Of a DNA stretch of 64,000 nt, positions 39,901 to 52,400 are shown piece by piece (within the stretch, counting starts at the first letter, position 1; every line of letters starts with the position of its first letter). The notes beneath the pieces are model-generated. The model saw nothing but the letters and a program-made list of their open reading frames with translations. It ran no database searches and was not told where the DNA came from. This DNA comes from Siphonodentalium dalli (lineage: Eukaryota; Mollusca; Scaphopoda; Gadilida; Siphonodentaliidae): NCBI GenBank assembly GCA_032622095.1, contig CP136069.1, forward strand, positions 8,324,036-8,388,035. The letters are read 5' to 3'. A program made the translations under genes and the position numbers.

Positions 39901-42900
39901 ACAAGGTAATATTACTGTTTTTAATTTAAAGGGGTACTGTACCAGTGTTCGTGTTGTTGGTGGCCAATGGCCACTTTATTTCGAAAGTGACCACAAAAAT
40001 TTCCTTTTCGCCGAACTGTTGGAGAAATCTAATTCAAAAAGCGCTGAATAGATTGACGAAATTAGGCGACGAAATATCGCCGGTTTTGGACACGCGGGTT
40101 TCGTACTTCGGATACATCATATGATGTCAACCCAAATTTACATCATATGATGTCAACCCAAATTTCTTTTGTAAGGGGAGCGTTGAATGAATGGTGATGG
40201 TTGTACAGAGGCGATTACTAATCATCAAAACCCTTAATCTCTGCACTGGTTATATCATATTTTGTTGATTAGGTAAGATGAAATATGTAAATGCATTGTC
40301 CAATAACTTGGATGTACCATCGATCACATGTCAGTTATGTAGTGTGTCTTAAACTGCCTCCCATCTTATAACAACCGGACTTCACACCATATATGTTATT
40401 AATACAACAATAGGTATTCAACACCTTACCATAATAAGCGACATAACTGTTGTTTTATTTCGGCAAAAATAGTGATGATAACTAATACACCCCATTAATT
40501 GATTAGTTGGCGAACATGGTGTCAGCGACGTGACATAGTCAGAGAGTTATATATTTAAAAAATATAATTTAGTCATCCATTGTGAGCCCAGAAAATGAGG
40601 ATTTAATTTGGCGTAAGTTTTTTTAATTTGGCCAATTTTTGTTTTTATTTGGTCACTAAAAATTTCATTTGGCCACTTTTTTGGCCAAAAGATTTTTCCG
40701 TCCAGCGCAAACACTGTACTTTACACTGAATACGACCATTTATGGGACCATCTCCATTTATACTCAACAGAATATATGCAACAAATGAAGGAATTTGAGC
40801 CATGGTCCATTACCAATTACCAATTACATGCAATTACTTAAAAAAATGTAATTAATTACAGTCAATTACAATTACAAATTACAATTACCCCATCCCTGGC
40901 CCATGGATTAGTGCAAAATACACTCATGTGCTCGTTGAACGATGCAAACAACATGGTAGTTATAATGAAAATGATTTTATGACTTCAGTCAGTGAATGCT
41001 TACAAGATCAAGGATAATATTGTTAGGCCAATGTATTCTCTTATATATGTGAGGCTCCCTATATCTCAAACTTTCCTGAAGCTCCAGTCATGGAAGAGTT
41101 AACCCTTTACCCAACAGAACGGCCCTGTGCCAATGCATTCTCTTATATATGCGAGTCGACCACAGGTCGCCTCGCATATATAAGAGAATGCATTGGCTTA
41201 ACACATTAACACATTTAGGCCAATGCATTCTCTTATATATGCGAGGCGACCTATGGTCGACTCGCATATATAAGAGAATGCATTGGCACAGGGCATAACT
41301 GTAACTATCACAATGTGGTCAAGGAGCCGGTTCCAATGATATCCATATTTGTATGGTTCTATTGAGACAGATCGAAGATATTTTAGGCTGTTGAAGCTTT
41401 ATTTGGCCGGTTTGTTGGGTAAAGGGTTAATTTGGTTATCTCCACTTCCAACTTTATATTTCTTTTATTTCAGTGGAATAAATCAGAGTCATTATTCGTA
41501 TCCTGATTTCATCGGTCAGAAGATACAAGACTTTTCTCATGCAAATGACATTGGTACTGTCACCGGTCATTTACAGGAAGGTATGTATTATAGTCCGTTA
41601 AGCCTGCAAATAGTGTGTCTGACATTGGCAGAATGATGTCCCCAGAGGGTGAATTTGCTCTCAACTGCTATGGGAGTCTTGGGATCAGATTGAAGTTCCC
41701 CAGTTGAAGTTGGTGATGTTCACCCATTAGTCACCTCGTTTATGGATTTTATCTTGTGCAAATTAAGGGATATAGAAATTGGACAGAAGGGAAAAAGTAA
41801 CTAAAAACAATGTTAAATTGAGACTATAGATACCTCCCAGAAGATGAGGCCTGAGCAGAATGAGATCCTCTGGAGACCTCATTTCGACAGACAAGACTGA
41901 TATGTGAACTTTTATCATCACCACCCCATTGATCCTCCTTGATGTCACCACAACCGTACTACCTTACTCGTATTTAAATTCGCGCAGTATTATTTTTCGC
42001 TCAGTTTTCGCTCTTAGAGCTCTTTCCATCAATGTATCACATTATTATAATCAATAAATTTGAAAAATGATAAAGGAAATATGGGTTGATACACAAATTG
42101 GACTTGGCACTGAAAGGGTTAAACCATATCATAATTATATCAATCATGGTATAAATATTATTGTAACTCAATTGAGTATTTGTCACTAAAAACAAGCATT
42201 CTGATTGGCCGAGAGCGGCTAACATTAGTTTTCGATTCACCGACATCGGCCGCTTCAGCTTGCATCAAATCTGAATGTAGCACAGTACAATTTCATCGGC
42301 ACAGAACAGAGTAACGAAACGAGCGAACCCACGCATTATTGTCTATAGATACCGTTACTTCAGCGTGCATCAAAACTGAATGTACGGTAAAATTGTTATG
42401 AAGCAGTGTTCCGAGTAACGCAATGAACAAACCCAACGATTTGTGCACGGTGACAATGGCAAAATGAAAGTCTCGATTCATGTCATGAAAATGACTAAAT
42501 GATTACTTTTTATACAGTTTTTTTGCAAATTCCTTGCTAGATTGAATTACAATGGATCAACAGGGTACGTTTATCTCCCAACTGTTATAAGATATAACTT
42601 AAGGCATACTGAATTATTTTATATGAAAGATAGTTCGAATCTCGTCTCAAATCAAATGCATGTTGAAATTGTTTGAATGAAATATATTAATGAATAGCTC
42701 CTATGTTAATAGTGTTGTGTCGATGGTCATTGAGAGATAAAATATGGTAAGAATTAATCATGAAGATTTTCTGTTTACAGTTAAAACCTATCCAAACCGG
42801 ACCCTCTATAAACTAAATCCCTCTCCATACTGAACAAATTATTCAGTCTCAAATTTAACCAAGTGCATTCTAACTAACAATTACCTCTGTAAACAGGAAA

Positions 42901-45900
42901 CTCCAAGAGTACGAACCTACTATACCTCAGCTACATAAATTTTGTCAGCGACATTTTCAAAAATCACTGTAAAAGTTATTTCCATGTTCTCTGTCTGACC
43001 TATACATGTACATGTATTATGTCTTAACCCTTTACCCAACAAAACGGCCAAAACCGGCCAAATAAAGCTTCAACAGCCTAAAATATCTTCGGTCTGTCTC
43101 AATAGAACCATACAAATATGGATATCATTGGAACCGGCTCCTTGACCACATTGTGATAGTTACAGTTATGCCCTGTGCCAATGCATTCTCTTATATATGC
43201 GAGTCGACCATAGGTTGCCTCTCATATATAAGAGAATGCATTGGCACAGGGCATAACTGTAACCATCACAATGTGGTCAATGAACCGGTTCCAATGATAT
43301 CCATATTTGTATGGTGTTATTGAGACAGACCAAAGATATTTTAGGCTGTTGAAGCTTTATTTGGCCGGTTTTGGCCGTTTTGTTGGGTAAAGGGTTAATG
43401 TAAATTTGGCCATGTCAATATCCATTTTTTCTTACATTCTTTAACAATTTTATAATTTTTAATGTGTTAAGCCAATGCATTCTCTTATATATGCGAGGCG
43501 ACCTATGGTCGACTCGCATATATAAGAGAATGCATTGGCACAGGGCCCTTCTGTTGGGTAAAGGGTTAAAAAATATGATGCCAGGTTTAGGGGCTAATTA
43601 TTTGATAAAGAAACTTATTATCTTAACATTCCTATAATTGAACGGGACTATTTTATTGCACTTTTATTTACAGTCGTACATAAGGGCAGTCATACTGCGA
43701 ATGTGTACAGGTTCAAGATGCAAGAGAATAGATACGTTTTCATCAGAACGGCCAGCACGCTGCAGAAGAAACCTGTGACAAATGAGCCAGAGTATATTTT
43801 CTCTCGGCACTCCATTATACGGTATATAATAGTATATATTCTCCCGGCACTCCATTATACGGTATATAATAGTATATATTCTCGGCACTCCAATATACGG
43901 TATATAATAGTATATATTCTCTCGGCACTCCATTATACAGTACTAATTCAGATCTTTTTCCATTGCTGTTCATTGTTCAGATGTTTTCAGAATATTAGCG
44001 ATGCTTATGTAGCAAATGTTGCCATTTTGAAAAATACTATGCAGGAGGGAGGTAACTCTATTAACCAGGGTACATTCAAGTGGAGGGATGTAACTCTATT
44101 AACCAGGGGTACATTCAAGTGGAGGGATGTAACTCTATTAACCAGGGGTACATTCAAGTGGAGGGAGGTAACTGTATTAACCAGGGGTACATTCAAGTGG
44201 AGGGATGTAACTCTATTAACCAGGGGTACATTCAAGTGGAGGGATGTAACTCTATTAACCAGGGGTACATTCAAGTGGAGGGATGTAACTCTATTAACCA
44301 GGGGTACATTCAAGTGGAGGGATGTAACTCTATTAACCAGGGGTACATTCAAGTGGAGGGAGGTAACTGTATTAACCAGGGGTACATTCAAGTTGAGGGA
44401 GGTAACTCTATTAACCAGGGGTACATTCAAGTTGAGGGAGACAACTCAATTAACCAGGGGTACATTCAAGTTGAGGGAGGTAACTCTATTAACTAGGGGT
44501 ACATTCAAGTGGAGGGAAGTAACTCTATTAACCAGGGGTACATTCAAGTGGAGGGAGGTAACTCTATGTACCGGGGGTACATTCAAGTGGAGGGAGGCAA
44601 CTCTATGTACCGGGGTACATTCAAGTAGAGGGAGGCAACTCTATGTACCGGGGTACATTCAAGTGGAGGGAGGCAACTCTATGTACCGGGGTACATTCAA
44701 GTGGAGGGAGGTAACTCTTTAACCAGGGGTACATTCAAGTGGAGGGAGGCAACTCTATGTACCAGGGGTATATCCAAGTGGAGGGAGTTAAGACATTTGG
44801 TTCGGGGGTGTATTAATGAAAGTATAATGTTAAATCAATCTAGCTTCATGAAAAGATGGTTATACAGGTGTTGCATGTGGTCGTAAAATAAATTTTGTCA
44901 TTTTAACTAGCCTTTCATTATGTCATCTGTTTTGGGTATTTTATATGGTGTGTGTGTTTCGGTAAATAATCACGATCAAGGCTCAAAATAATTTATAATT
45001 TTTATACTGACTCAAAATGACAGGTACCAAATGGATGGTGTTTCAAATTTTCAGATGTACTGTATGAGACAGTATTTAAATTTCCAATCTACTTATTATT
45101 CGTCAATGATGCACACATTTTATTGAGCGTCCAATCGCCACCTAGGAAAAACCCATGTTATTATTGTTTTCAAAAGTTCATAAACTTTACGTCAATTAAT
45201 AAATACACATACAATTCATAAATGACATAATTATAATCACTCTGAATTGATCTGACATTAAAAAAGAACTATTTTTACTTTCAATGTCCTATTTGGCCAG
45301 TAGTGGCTCCTTGGACAGAAGCAGATGTTAACAAATTTGCATTTGACAAAATATTCGACAGATATAGAAGTGTACTGGACATAAGCTATTTTTCGTCGGG
45401 ACAATGACCAGCCACTTATTTTGAGCTTTGATCCAGATCCTCACTGATTGTTTTGAGAAAGGAAGTACATTCACCTACAGTAATGCCCTAATTAATCGAC
45501 TCCTTAACCACAGCAGAATTATGGGTAACTTTTCAGGATTTAGTCGGAAATATGTCTTGTTGCCATTCATCGAAAAGCTCTCGACGAGAGCTTTCTGATG
45601 AATGGCAACAAGCCATATTTCCGACTAAATCCTGAAAAGTTACCCATAATATGCTGTGGTTAAGGAGTCGATTATTTAGAGCATTACTGTAGCTTATGTT
45701 GGAATTTGTAATAAAATCTCCATTTCTCGGATTTCAGTGTTATTATTAATGTGAGTTTGTGGGTAACAATTAGTAGCCTTTTACTGTAACACATAGATAT
45801 GTACTAGCTATTCATGAATTTTTGGGCACAACCAAATGGTTGATGAGTGGTTGAATTTTTATTGAAAGGGTTTTTAATGCTGCACCAGCGCAGCTCCAGT

Positions 45901-48900
45901 CATGGAAGGGATAAGTTAGATTTAACAATGTTAGATGTGTCGTGGGAGTTCGAGATAAAACCATCCATCTGGAATCACTTATAGTATTTTCACAACATTT
46001 ATGTTACATTTTTCTGCTGCACAACGGTCATTACGTCGAGAACTCGGCACACAAGGTAATGAAGTTATTTACCATTGAAGAGGTCAAAGGATCTGCTAGA
46101 CTCTTTCCTGGCTCATATGTGAAACACTACGACTCTATCGCTCTGTAACGTGCCCTCCCCTAAGAGTACGGACCACAGGGTCCTCGCTGGACCAAAATTT
46201 ACTTTTGCCAAATGAAAATATGTTTTGCCAAATTATTTAGGATTTGCCAAATGCTATCCCTGATAGTATCATTTTCTGCAACCCTAAGTCTCATATTTTG
46301 TCATATATCGATAGAAAAAGCAGTTAGTTAATAATTAATTATACTCGCATCTCGTCTGGTGTATCATAAAATAATAAGCCAATCACCGAACAAAACAATG
46401 GTAGAAGGGTTCCCTCATCCAGAAGGGCGCATCACAGGAGGATTAGCTATGTAAACACTACCACCAAACTAAATACTAGTAATCCCTCCAACCATCGGTA
46501 CTAATGCTATGAGATTAACTGTATCTTAATAGAGGTATTAACTTTTTCTAAACCTTATAAAACACAACTAATATAACTATGTTGTAAGAGTTTCCTGAAA
46601 TGAATGATATTGATTGACCAATATTTTTCAAATTTCTTGAGGAATTCAAAAGTGACTTGCCAAAACTTTTGCCAAATGAAAATATTTTTTGCCAAATGTG
46701 AATTATTTTTGCCATTGGCAAATTTGGCAGCGCGAACCCTGACGGACCATCACCATCTTAAAATAGATGATGTCATCGATCCAAATATAATGACAGAGAG
46801 TTAACAACAACACAAGGATACCCATTAAAACACAACACATTGCCCTGTGTGTTCTGCGAAAAAAGTAAACATATTAAAAATATCTCTTCGAAAATACCAA
46901 GTATGATATCAAAATAATATGTTTTGATAATTTATTACCGCTAGAGATTGGCAGAATCTAGTCAAACTTGGGTATTTTGACACAACACACTTATCACTTC
47001 AGTCAATCAGATTGCACTGTTCTATTTTAGTACCGTTCAGAATTCCGACTCGTGATCCAAGATGGCATAAGTCCAGAAGAAATGTATTTTAGTCTGATAT
47101 GATAAATAGCCTGGCAGGCCAAATAAAAAATACCATATTGTCCTGGGGTAGCTCAGAGTCGGAATACGTTTACTCTATGGGAGGTGTAGGAAGACGACCA
47201 GTTGGTCATACCACCTCCCTGTGATATATACCATATTTTATTGATTTTGTACACTTTATTGTTATGTTGGTTATATATTACTAAATAAATTATTATCTAT
47301 CTATCTATCCATATCGGACTATATTGACGATGGCCAAACCAGAGCGGTGGCAAGGTTTATAGTCCGAGAACCAGTCAAAGGATCTGCTTCAACTCGTCTT
47401 ATATATCTTTGTTTTTATGTGTAACCAATCAGGTAAGTGGGTGTCAGACCAGGTAACACGAGTTCCAGGGTAAGCAACACCAAACCTAGCACACCAGAAT
47501 GACAGAACAAAAGTCAAAGTGAAGCACTGGCAGGTAGACCATAAATGGCCTATTTGTTAGTCAACATAGGTTTTAGTAAGAAAGAAAAACGCCTCAAACA
47601 TATTCGTCATTTTACCCACATAATATTGGCAGAGCAAAAATGTAATGGATGTCAAGAACAAGAGGAGAGTGTCTGCAAAGTATATGAAAGAAAGGGGATA
47701 TATTAGGGTCAGGGTCCCAATCACATGCAGACACTGTGTTCCTCGTGTTCTTGGCATAAAATTTTGAGTCGGAGAGCAAAGTCACGGAGCGGCTGGAAAT
47801 ATTTTGAAAAGTAATTAAGAACGTACAGATCGAAAGAGGGTAATTAAAATCAAAGATACCTAAGAATTTGTAATTTAAGGAAAAAGGTAAAACTTTAAAA
47901 TTTTAGAAGACCAAAGAGGTAAAGTTTTTGAAAAGTCAAAAGAAAGATACAACCAATAGGATCTTCCTCAGTTGCAAGTCGCTAACCTGTGCCATATTAA
48001 GCATATGAACACAAAACTTTTCGGCCTTTACTCGAAGGATCTGCTTCAACTTGTCTTATATATCTTTCTTATCTTTTTTTCAGAGAATGTGATTCGGATA
48101 CTGAACTTAAAGGATCCGCTTCAACTAGTCTTAAAAAATCTATAATTGGACATTCAAACACGCGAAATATGATCGGGAACTCTCAGGCATCGAGTGGTGC
48201 GAATGCTTTCAACAGTGGCGTGTCTTCTCAGAACATGGGATTAAATTCAGACGGTTCGTTAAGTGATATTCTGTTGGGAGGGAAGGCTAATTCCTCTTGG
48301 GATTCACTTCTCGATAACGCAGGGATGAATAACGCGGCTGGATCGTCGTGGGGAAGCATCGGGCCGATAAACTTGCAACAAAATTCACAAGTTCAAGGTC
48401 AAAATCATTCTCAGAATATTGTGCCATGTAGTTCGAAACGGATGCGGCCACTAAGTGGTCCACAACAGACCCGTAACATTCCATTTGATAAATCAAAATC
48501 GGCCGGGAATTCACCGAGGATTGACGGCTTTCAGCTGCCAATGCAGCAGTCTGGATTAAGTAATAAGAAAGGAATGCCCAGTATGAGTGGTGTCCAGATC
48601 GCGCAGCAGATACGCAGTCCGTTCGAGTTCCAGCAATTGAGGTCTCTCTCACCATCATTGTCACAAGGTAATAATTTAACCCATTCTTGACTGAATGGAT
48701 TCTCCCACTCAGTTATAAAAGTATACATTGGAAGGGTCTATTAACCCTTTGAGTGCCAGGTCCGATTTTTATCAACCCATATACTCTGTGCCAATGCATT
48801 CTCTTATATATGCGAGTTGACCATAGGTCGCCTCGCATATATAAGAGAATGCATTGGCCTAACAATTTTTCATCATTTGTTATTATTTTGTACAATTTTT

Positions 48901-49423
48901 TTTAGGGCCGATTTTACAGACTGTAAATTAGGGCCGATGAGATCGGCCCCTGGCACTGAAAGGGTTAATCATATAGAGGGGTTTTCTGGAAAAATAAGAA
49001 GATGACAGATCATACACGTAGAGAAGGAGTCCTATTTAGTGGAGCCCAGTGGTTAGCGTGTCGGACTTGTATTCGCTGTAAACACATCGATATGGGTTCG
49101 CAGCGTGCCACCGGTCATTGAGTCTCGACTCACAGCAGTGGCTTGGCCACTTTGAGCGACGTGCAATTGTCAGATTGCTCGCTGTTTCAAAACCTGCTCC
49201 AAGTTGTGATCCTTGAGCAAGGTCGCTCGTTCTGTGTCGGTTTTGCATCACTCATGCGTTAAACGAGTCAGCTTGTCATACTGATGAGTATCAGAGCATG
49301 TATCTGATCAAACTAGAGCAGCGCCTGGAATGGCTGCAGCCGGTTCATTGGTTGGCTTGTACAAATAACTGGTGTAATATTGTACCAAGCGTGTTAGAGC
49401 GAGTAATCTCTATATAAAACTGG

Positions 49424-49455
<32 letters not shown>

Positions 49456-52400
49456 TATTGGAGGGGATTGTTCAGATAATAAGTTCAATAAACGCCCCAG
49501 GGGGTGAATTTAGTGACGCTATTCCGCATTGAAACATTGTTTTAGTTATCATTTTTCCTTCTGTTCAGTTTCTATATCCCCTAATTTGCAGAAGATAAAA
49601 TGCAAAACGAGGTGACTAATTGGTGAACATCAACTTCAACTGGGAAACTTCAATCTGATTCTAGGTCTCCCATAGCAGTTGAGGCCTCAGCAGAATGAGA
49701 CTCCCTGAAGGTAAATTTGGTGATGCTAGCCCGGCATAATTGATATCGTCACTAAGTTTACCCCCTGGGAACCTCATTCTGCAAATGACAGACATGCTAT
49801 TTCCAGGCTTTTTAACACTATGAAATGGATAGCAACATGTTATAGGAAATATTAAATTGTATAAGACTCCTTAACCACAGCAGAATTATGGGTAACTTTC
49901 AGGATTTAGTCAGAAATATGGCTTGTTGCCATTTATAGGAAAGCTCTTGGGGAGAGCTTTCCGATGAATGGCAACAAGCCATATTTCCGACAAAATCCTG
50001 AAAAGTTAACCATAATAACTCTGCTGTGGTTAAGGAGTCGTTTACTTAGGCCATTACTGTACATAATTCACTGGGGTTCATGCAGGGACCAGTCTAGAGG
50101 GCCAGGTGGGAAACATGCTCACTATTAAAGGGACATAAGGTAATCGCAGTGAATAAATTAGAAAAATCAAAATGGTTTGAAAATCCAATTACTCATAATA
50201 GCAACCACAAGGGTGTTTATACCTTAGGCAGGTGAATGATAGCAGCCACCAAGGGTGTTTATACCTTAGGCAGGTGAATGATAGCAGCCACCAAGGGTGT
50301 TTATACCTTAGGCAGGTGAATGATAGCAACCACCAAGGGTGTTTATACCTTAGGCAGGTGAATGATAGCAACCGCCAAGGGTGTTTATACCTTAGGCAGG
50401 TGAATGATAGAAACCACCAAGGGTGTTTATACCTTAGGCAGGTGAATGACATCATATATGTTTTTCTATATCCATCAGTGTTTTTTTTAGATCGCGGGTA
50501 TGGATTTTGGAGAAATTATGACGTGACTTCCGGTTAGCAACAGTGTGGGGATTGCAAAAAACGCGGAATTGGGAATGAAGCATCGCGATGAAAGTAAATA
50601 ATTCACAACTTAGAAGAATTCACATGTGATTTAGGTCTATTAATTTCAATTAGAGAAAATTCTTTGGTTAGCTTAATGAAAACGAAAAATGAAAGACATC
50701 ATGACACGGTTTCTGACGTCATTTTTAGCTCAACTTTACTTTGTAAAGTTTGAGCTATTGCCATGGCTTGGTATCCGTCGTGCGTGTGTGTGTGTGTGTG
50801 CGTGATTCGTCAACAATTTCCTTTAGCACTGGCTACAGTTCGTACCTTTGGTCCGATTATTATGATATTTGTCATGGATGTTGACATTGACATGTAGATG
50901 GGAACGAGTCATTTTGGGTCATTTGGCCGAAAAACATGGCCGCCAGCGGCCATTTTGGATTTCAAAATTCAATCCATTAGCACGGGCTACAGGCCGTACT
51001 GTTTGTCTTATTGTCATGAAATTTGTCATGGATGTTAATATTGACATGTAGATGGGAACGAGTAATTTTGGGGTCATTCGGTCGAAAAACATGGCCGCCG
51101 GCAGCCATCTTAGATTTTACTCTTTGTATGACTAAATTCTTTAGCACGGGCTACAGGTCGTACTTTTAGTCTGATCATCACAAAATTTGTCAAGAATGTT
51201 AATAATGACATGTAGATGGGAACGAGTCATTTTGGGGTCATTCGGCCAAAAAACATGGCCGCCAGCAGCCATCTTGGATTTTACTCTTTGTATGACTAAA
51301 TCCTTTAGCACGGGCTACAGGTCGTACCTTTAGTCTGATCATCATAAAATTTGTCACGGCTGTTGAAATTGGAATGTAGATGGGAACGGGTAATTTTGAG
51401 GTCATTCGGCCAAAAAACATGGTCGCCAGCAGCCATCTTGGATTTTACTCTTTGTATGACTAAATCCTTTAGCACGGGCTACAGGTCCTACTTTTAGTCT
51501 GATCATCATAAAATTTGTCAAGAATGTTACTAATGACATGTAGATGGGAACGAGTCATCTTGGGGTCATTCAGCCAAAAAACATGGCCGCCAGCAGCCAT
51601 CTTGGATTTTACTCTTTGTATGACTAAATTCTTTAGCATGGGCTACAGGTCGTACCTTTAGTCTGATCATCATAAAATTTGTCATGGCTGTTGAAATTGG
51701 AATGTAGATGGGAACGAGTCATTTTGGGGTCATTTGGACAAAAAACATGGCCGCCAGCGGCCATCTTGGATTTCAAAATTTAATCCATTAGCACGGGCCA
51801 CAGGTCGTACTGTTCGTCTGATCATCATGAAATTTGTCATGGATGATAATATTGACATGTAGATGGGAACGAGTAATTTTGGGGTCATTCGACCAAAAAA
51901 CATGGCCACCAGCAGCCATCTTGGATTTTACACTTTGTATGACTAAATTCTTTAGCACGGGCTGCAGGTCGTATCTTTTGTCTGATCATCATAAAATTTG
52001 TCATGGATGTTAACAATGACATGTAGATAGGAACGAGTAATTTTGGGGTCATTCGGCCAAAAAACATGGTCGCCAGCAGCCATCTTGGATTTTACTCTTT
52101 GTATGACTAAATCCTTTATCACGGGCTACAGGTTGTACCTTTATTCTGATCATCATAAAATTTGTCATGGCTGTTGAAATTGTAATGTAGATGGGAACGA
52201 GTCATTTTGGGGTCATTTGGACAAAAAACATGGCCGCCAGCGGCCATCTTGGATTTCAAAATTTAATCCATTAGCATGGGCCACAGGTTGTACTGTTCGT
52301 CTGATCATCATGAAATTTGTCATGGATGTTAATATTGACATGTAGAAGGGAACGAGTAATTTTGGGGTCATTTGGCCAAAAAACATGGCCGCCAGCAGCC

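Larger units (their letters stand above)
39926..40960. mobile_element. Family D MITE interrupted by two hAT-like elements
   Basis: TTAAAGGGGTACTGTAC at 39926 continues after 40716 as TACTTTACACTGAATACGACCA TTTATGGG, matching the family D element at 15727. It is broken again at 40806 and resumes at 40899 with GCCCATGGATTAGTGCAAAATAC. Its right end is not found. Confidence 0.78.

Noticed and set aside
43703-44722. 339-codon + strand frame continuing from exon 9
   Set aside because: After the exon 9 donor it runs through the 40-bp and 39-bp arrays. The phase-matched join to exon 10 and family similarity support splicing at 43821.
45942-46148. 68-codon frame as a further NCOA exon
   Set aside because: No p160 similarity. 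Exon 9 joins exon 10 with matching phase, and the frame lacks suitable splice sites.
48287-48664. 125-codon minus-strand frame
   Set aside because: Shadow of NCOA exon 10, which has splice sites and family context on the + strand. The same holds for minus-strand frames over exon 13.
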